Assembly: GCA_021029095.1 (NCBI GenBank)
Contig: JAJOHG010000004.1
Coordinates: 1,364,001 to 1,428,000 of the forward strand
Length of the DNA stretch: 64,000 nucleotides
From: Phellopilus nigrolimitatus
Taxonomy: Eukaryota; Basidiomycota; Agaricomycetes; Hymenochaetales; Hymenochaetaceae
Direction of reading: 5' to 3'
Part shown: in pieces, positions 58,985 to 64,000 of the stretch
Layout: each line of letters starts with the position of its first letter
Numbering within the stretch: position 1 is the first letter of the stretch
The notes under the pieces: generated by a model
What the model was told of the DNA's origin: nothing
What the model saw: only the letters and a program-made list of their open reading frames with translations
Databases searched by the model: none
Program-made: the position numbers and the translations under genes

Positions 58985-60194
58985 GGTCAATAATGTATTT
59001 TGAAGCGATTGACGGACCCCAGGGATCACACCTAATCGGAGCACGACTCGTCCAGTTGAAAGCACAATGTTGAGTGTGCAACTAATATATAATATCGCGT
59101 GGATTGTATAAAACACGTTGTGGGAGAAGCTATAGAACAAGGCAGGCAAGAAGCAGGCCGATAAAACCAGATGAGGGAAAGCAAAATGGGCGTCTTTTAT
59201 CGACTCACTTGGAGTTCGAGTTCACAAGCACGATGCCGAGAGATGAAATCTACACAGGAAGGAGGAAAAAGAGAATAGAAGGAGACGAGTTGGAATAGGA
59301 AAAGAGAGAGGCGAGAGCGCAGGCCATACGAGTTGAAAATAGTTGATAGTGAAGACAGGAGTGATAGGCGATGCATAGTGGAGAACGAGAACAGAAAGAA
59401 CTGGAAAAGGGTAGAAAAGCGACCGAATGCGACGTTTACAATTAACGATGAATTGAAGATGCAAGGTGCATGCTAGTGCTGCTGCTGTGGAGAAGGGTAG
59501 AAATGTAGCGACGCGGTGTGTGTAGTGTTCGGGGGTGGGCTAGAATAATCGAAAATCGAAAGTCGGACGTCTGGGTCAAACCAATGAAGACCAGATGTTA
59601 CATATCGAAAGTCGGATATCGTAGCGAAGCAAGGGGAGCACCAGGGGCTGACAAGCAAGCGAGAGGCAGCTCACAGCCCAGTAGAAACCTAAAACGAGTT
59701 ATAATAACCCAAAATGAGGAACAACCCAACAAATAAATGTGGCCAGTGCGCACGGCGCGACGCGGGGTGCCCACACCCGACGTACGCACGCGCATCGGAA
59801 CGGAGTAACTTGAAATGAAGCAAGGAACAAAGAACGGGGATAGATAAAGCGAGAGTAGGTAGATCGTCCGATAGGCGATGCGCGTTACGTGTTCGTAGGG
59901 AGTGGGCATTGGGCGTGGCATACGCGAGCGATGTCGCGATGTACATGGCATAGCGTGGGACAGAGTCCAACAGCGTTGTGATGGGCAGCAAGGGCAAAAG
60001 CAGAAGCAGAGACGGTGCATAATCAAACATAGCATAGAAACGATGACGGAGACGAAGGGGGATGTTGGATGGTAGGGGCCAAATGAGATGATGAAATGCG
60101 AGACGAAAAGCAGCTTTGAATAATCTGGCATGATAGAAAGATGCAAGACAGAGGATGATCGAAGACGAGCGTGGGTGTGGATGGCGTTTGATGA
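58985..60194. other. Convergent spacer with long 3' regions
   Basis: 1.2 kb between the uridine kinase and cyclin stop codons. Several ORFs to 182 codons on the minus strand are hydrophobic products of CTT/TTC-rich sequence and lack motifs. No gene seen. Confidence 0.45.
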
Positions 60195-62035
60195 TCATGC
60201 CTCCAGCACCATACCATCCAGTTCTTCGTCTACCGGGATCGTTCCGTTCATATGTGCCCAGTCGATGGCATATACACTCGCCTTCAGGAATTTCTTGTTC
60301 GCATACTTCCTGCTAACATATTGCCTGTCAAACCCAGCATCGAGAAGCTTGCTGATGACGAAGTTGTGTCCAGGAATCAGATGCTCCTCCGTGTACCCGG
60401 AGTAGAATACGAACGCCTCGTTCTGTACAAGAGTGAAGGGAAAGAAAAGACCCAATCAGCAATAATATCACGTGAATGGTGCACGACGCGTCGCGACGCG
60501 CTCAGTGGCAGTGTCAGATAGATCGACGTCACTAACCCAGTTGCCACCCAGCATCCGGCGAGCTGTGTACATTCCAACAGCAGCCACCAAGCTTGGCTTC
60601 ACGCGAAGAAACTGGTAGTCGAGTAATGTGACCTCGACGAGGTACTTGCAGAGTGTACGTGTCTGAATGTCATAATCGTCTGCTTTACTGATCCTGCGAA
60701 CCCAACTGTACGGCGAACAATAACTCGAAACCTTGAAGTCAAGTGTCTGCAACACAATGCGTTCGCCTTTCAGAATCTCTTCCTTTGTATAGCCGTTCTC
60801 GGTCATGAACACGAATTCTTCCACCGAAGGCGCAAGAATTTCCTCGTACTTAGCGGCGATGAACATCGCGGTGACACCGACGAGCTGGAGTTTTATAATG
60901 GAGACGATGCGCTTGCTGAGGAAACGGTCAATAATGTTAATCGTTATCCAGAGCGTTTCGGGCAAGAGGCGATAACGGAGGTGGACCTGCAGCAGCCAGT
61001 CTACGAGCGTCTGGCGCATATCCCAAGTGATTTCACTCTGTCCAAGGATGTAGTCGGGATTCGGCATCATATCAACCTATAGTTGAGGAAGTCTGAGCGA
61101 TCATGCAATTGGGGTGGAGGGAGTTGCTACACACCTCAAGATTTGACATGTATCCAAAGATTTCATCGGCGTATTCGCTGACCATCGTCGTGTCAAACAT
61201 GTCGACCTCATCATGGAACGTCGTTTGGATACGTTCGATTTCACGACTGTATTTCTCCGCCGCGCGGGGCTCAAAGCGGGCCAGATGTGGTGCAAGGGAA
61301 CGCGGTCTTCATCCTCTTCCAGCTCATCCTCGAGATCGAGATCCGGTTCATGGCTCACGCCGACTTTCGACTGCATGACCTCATGCACGACTTCCTGCTC
61401 CTCGATCTCCATGTTCTCGTCATCAAGGACCTCAACCTCATCATGAACAACAACGGGAGTCCGTCTGTGAAGCTCTGGTGCAGTCTCAGACTGACGGATG
61501 GTGATAGGGGGACGTTGCGCACGAAGAGGCGCTGGAGCGGGGACACTGACGGTGGAAGTGCTCGTGGAGTTGAATGCAGGACGGATAGGACCAAGTGGGA
61601 CGCGCTGCGGACCAGTCGCAGCAGCGAGCGAGGATGAACGACTCCTTTTGAGATTAACATCTTCCTTGATAATACCTTTTCCCGGAATTTTCGCAGACTG
61701 CTGTGGGTGGTCAACACACCCAAATCGGAGACACAGGGTCGTTCAGAGTCAGAACAGGTCGCAAACGCAGCAGAAACATGCTAACGTACCTGCTTGTTGA
61801 CTGCATTGGATGTCACCTCACCGAGGGCAGGGCGCTGCGGCCCAAACTTGCTGAATACGCGGGAGGGTCCCACGACAGAGGGCTGCTTGACGTGTTTGTT
61901 GATGATCGCGTTCTCGTCACTATTGACTTTGGGGCGTTGTGGGCCTGTTCGTGCGCGGGGTTGAAACTGGAGGACGGATGAGTGAGATAGCCAGGCGATA
62001 GGAGGGAGAAGACAGACCCTGGAAGTGAAGGCCAT
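60195..62035 (-). CDS. B-type cyclin (one frame break)
   Basis: Five exons (62035-62018, 61966-61790, 61700-61135, 61076-60537, 60422-60195) give about 508 residues. A destruction box RPALGEVTSN lies near residues 51-60. The acidic linker leads to the cyclin box: EITWDMRQTLVDWLLQVHLR, then AAKYEEILAPSVEEFVFMTE and YLVEVTLLDYQFLRVKPS, then the second fold. B-type cyclins activate Cdk1 for mitosis and are destroyed by the APC through the D-box. Exon 3 is two bases over phase; the break is near 61257-61266 in a CGCGCGG run, between HHIWPALSP and AAEKYSREIER, where either one base is missing or two are extra. Confidence 0.9.
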
Positions 62036-62878
62036 GGATGAAGACGAAGAATAAGATGAAGTATAGAGAAAAACGGGCAGAAATAATTATGAATATGCAA
62101 GAAGCAAAGAAAATAACTGCTCGCGAGACGAGAAAGTTATATTGTCGGCGAGCAGAAGGAGGAGGAGGGAAGAAAGAGGCTGGCAGCGACAAGATGGTGG
62201 CTGGAGCTCAGGAGTTCAAGACGAGAAGCCCAGTTTCAACTACAACGCGAAACAGGTCACGTGATCGTTCCTCCTGCCTAATCCAGGTGACCTTCCGATG
62301 GTGGACTGGAAGAACCGGTCCACGAGGTATCATTCGTCGCTATCCGGTTGCCATCTTTCTTTATTCACAAATTATTTTCAAGCTTGTGGCTGCTTGTGGT
62401 ATGCGTTCTGTCTTTTCTTCTTTCTTTCTTGTAGCCTTATATTCGCATACAATACACTCAGCGTTCCACAACTGTTTGGCCATGTTTCTTTGTTCTATTT
62501 ACTTGCTACGCTCCTTATGGAAATGTTTCCTCCTCTGGGTGCTCGTGCCGACTTACCGACTCGAGAATCAATATCAATCATCGGTCCTTCTTAGCGTCCT
62601 TCTCGCCGACCATGACTGATCTTCTCGTCCCACTCCTGAGTCCTTTCAGCCGTGCGCAGCGCAGCGCACCATTGTCGAATGCTGCAAGGTATACATCAAT
62701 TTAATTGCAATTCAAAATTTGGTATTTATTTATTTTACCAAAACTAAAGACGTCGGTCAATTATATTCGCGTCAACTTCACGTGACCTTGCACGTGATCA
62801 TATGCGCATATATAGAGAGTTGTCATCGCAGACCCCTTCACTTACTTGTTCGGTTACCTGCTGCATATCGTGTCAAGA
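62036..62878. promoter_or_regulatory. Divergent promoter region with three CACGTG E-boxes
   Basis: Between cyclin B and the small Cys-rich gene. CACGTG occurs at 62258-62263, 62779-62784 and 62791-62796; the last two are 12 bp apart and lie just before a TATATA sequence (about 62808) some 70 bp upstream of the ATG at 62879. These are classic bHLH sites; which factor binds is unknown. Confidence 0.5.
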
Positions 62879-63160
62879 ATGGCTGTCGAAGTTACTTCCA
62901 TCCCTGTCGACGTATGCAGGTCTGTTCAGTGCGACAAGTGCGGAAAGACGACCTGGGCGGTGAGCGCCATCCTATTGCTTATCGTACTCATCCCCTATAT
63001 TCAATACAACTTGTGATTGCAGGGCTGCGGAATGCATAAAGAGGCGGTTCGTCCACTTACTTCCATTCTTATCATCTCCTCTGCACCTGCTCAAATCCGT
63101 ACAAAACAGGTTATGGCGGACGTCAAGGAAGACAACAAGTGCCTGTGCCCGCGTGAATAG
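62879..63160 (+). CDS. 51-residue Cys-rich protein with CxxCGKTTW...GCGxH motif
   Basis: Three exons (62879-62959, 63023-63046, 63110-63160) join in phase to 51 residues. The mature sequence has CDKCGKTTWAGCGMHKEA, made by joining exons 1 and 2, then CLCPR at the end: four to six Cys and a His placed as in a small zinc-binding fold. Similar tiny proteins with a CGKTTWxGCGxH motif are found in fungi and plants without a known function, as far as I recall. The second exon is 24 nt, so simple ORF searches miss it. Confidence 0.75.
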
Positions 63161-64000
63161 TCCTCTTCTGCCGTTCGTACTTGTCGCCCGCTTTGACAAG
63201 ACGCTGACGATTGACGCCTTTCCCTTCTTCCTTGCGTATTCAGGCGACGAAGGCAGCTCATGCATCATTTCTTGATCACTCCTGTCTTATCATCTTGAAG
63301 TCGAACAGCACGGATTATTGTTCATGTTTTTGCGCCTATTCTTGAATCATGTGTTGTATCTTTGTACACTTTCTTGCGGTCTAATCCATTTACGTCGTAC
63401 TCGATTTTCATCAATCGTTTCAGGCTCACGCGAGCCTGTTGCTTGAAGTTAATGTGCGAGTACCCGATACCCGATATTGCATGGCCTTGCAACCAGTCCG
63501 GAATTAAGTCTCTTCGAGCTCGTAACGAGGCTAAGACCTATATTTTCAACGACCTTCCAGGACGATCCTATCTCAAGTAATCTTCCTCGCAAAAAATAAC
63601 GGAACGACAGCCGCGAACGAAAGTGCTGAAGATCATCTTTTGCTTTGTCAATTGCAGTATACGGAACTGCTGCTCTTACCTGTGTGGCGAAATATAGCTC
63701 GTGCTTTTGTATTTTTCTTTCTTTTCCCTTTTTAAATATTTACATGTACCCCAGCATCTTCATCCGCAAAATCGTCCATTCTCAGTCTCCAAGTAATGTT
63801 CACCCGCTCATTGGCCGATCCATATCACATTACGCGAACGTCGATCGTGAAATGATCTTCGCTCCGCCAAGCCCTTTGATTCTCCAGTTGAACATCCAAA
63901 TTTAGGAACCAAAATATTTGAAGGTCCATCTACTACAGAGTTAGAGCTGTAATACACAGTATGATACTTTTAGAGCCAGCAACAGCTCACGCAAATAAGC
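63161..64000. other. Right-edge region, no gene seen
   Basis: AT-rich, short frames only (up to 86 codons) without motifs; may be 3' region plus intergenic DNA. A gene starting beyond the edge cannot be excluded. Confidence 0.4.

Noticed and set aside
58985..60194. Hydrophobic minus-strand ORFs of 169-182 codons
   Set aside because: Composition artefact of CTT/TTC-rich DNA in a convergent 3' spacer; no start context or splice structure.
1..64000. tRNA, rRNA or CRISPR-like repeats
   Set aside because: I looked for tRNA-like cloverleaf arms, internal A/B boxes and regularly spaced repeats by eye and saw none; a covariance-model search would be needed to be certain for tRNAs.

Overview
The window is a gene-dense stretch of a filamentous fungal nuclear genome, almost certainly a basidiomycete of the Agaricomycetes type. 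Nearly every gene is cut by many 45-65 nt GT-AG introns. Several products belong to families typical of mushroom-forming fungi: many-exon secreted esterase, expansin-like protein, UstYa-like oxidases, long F-box protein. There are no operons, rRNA, tRNA or CRISPR that I can see. I joined exons by hand from splice signals, family motifs and reading phase, and summed the phases to check each model.

Layout, 1-23.6 kb: a CFIm68-like RRM gene cut by the left edge; an unknown Ser-rich protein; VPS39 (vacuolar tethering); a non-coding stretch with a 436-bp MITE; a secreted carboxylesterase; the histone chaperone SPT2; a Zn2Cys6 transcription factor; an expansin-like secreted protein; a Bsd2/Ndfip-like ubiquitin-ligase adaptor. 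All these frames are intact. 23.6-28.5 kb is poor in genes: two spliced-looking gene relics and a 24-G run. 28.5-33.2 kb holds the small-RNA methyltransferase HEN1, V-ATPase subunit e (VMA9) and a bHLH factor; HEN1 exon 2 and bHLH exon 1 are strikingly GC-rich.

Layout, 34-64 kb: a DIPP-type Nudix hydrolase, a ZIP zinc transporter with a 5-nt microexon, a broken HD-domain gene, replication factor C (yeast RFC5 type), a single-pass membrane protein, the WD40 protein ASA1, a second single-pass membrane protein, a head-to-head pair of UstYa-like (DUF3328) genes, a long F-box protein, an AIG2-like gamma-glutamylcyclotransferase, an enoyl-CoA hydratase/isomerase, a bifunctional uridine kinase/uracil phosphoribosyltransferase, a B-type cyclin and a 51-residue Cys-rich protein.

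The main anomaly is that from 34.2 kb rightwards many conserved genes need frame corrections, nearly all +1 (one extra base), while none is needed in the first 33 kb. Because essential genes such as RFC are affected, inserted-base sequence or assembly errors are the simplest explanation. The HD gene has so many lesions that it may be a real pseudogene. Most genes are unrelated housekeeping functions sitting side by side; the only candidate functional grouping is the UstYa pair.
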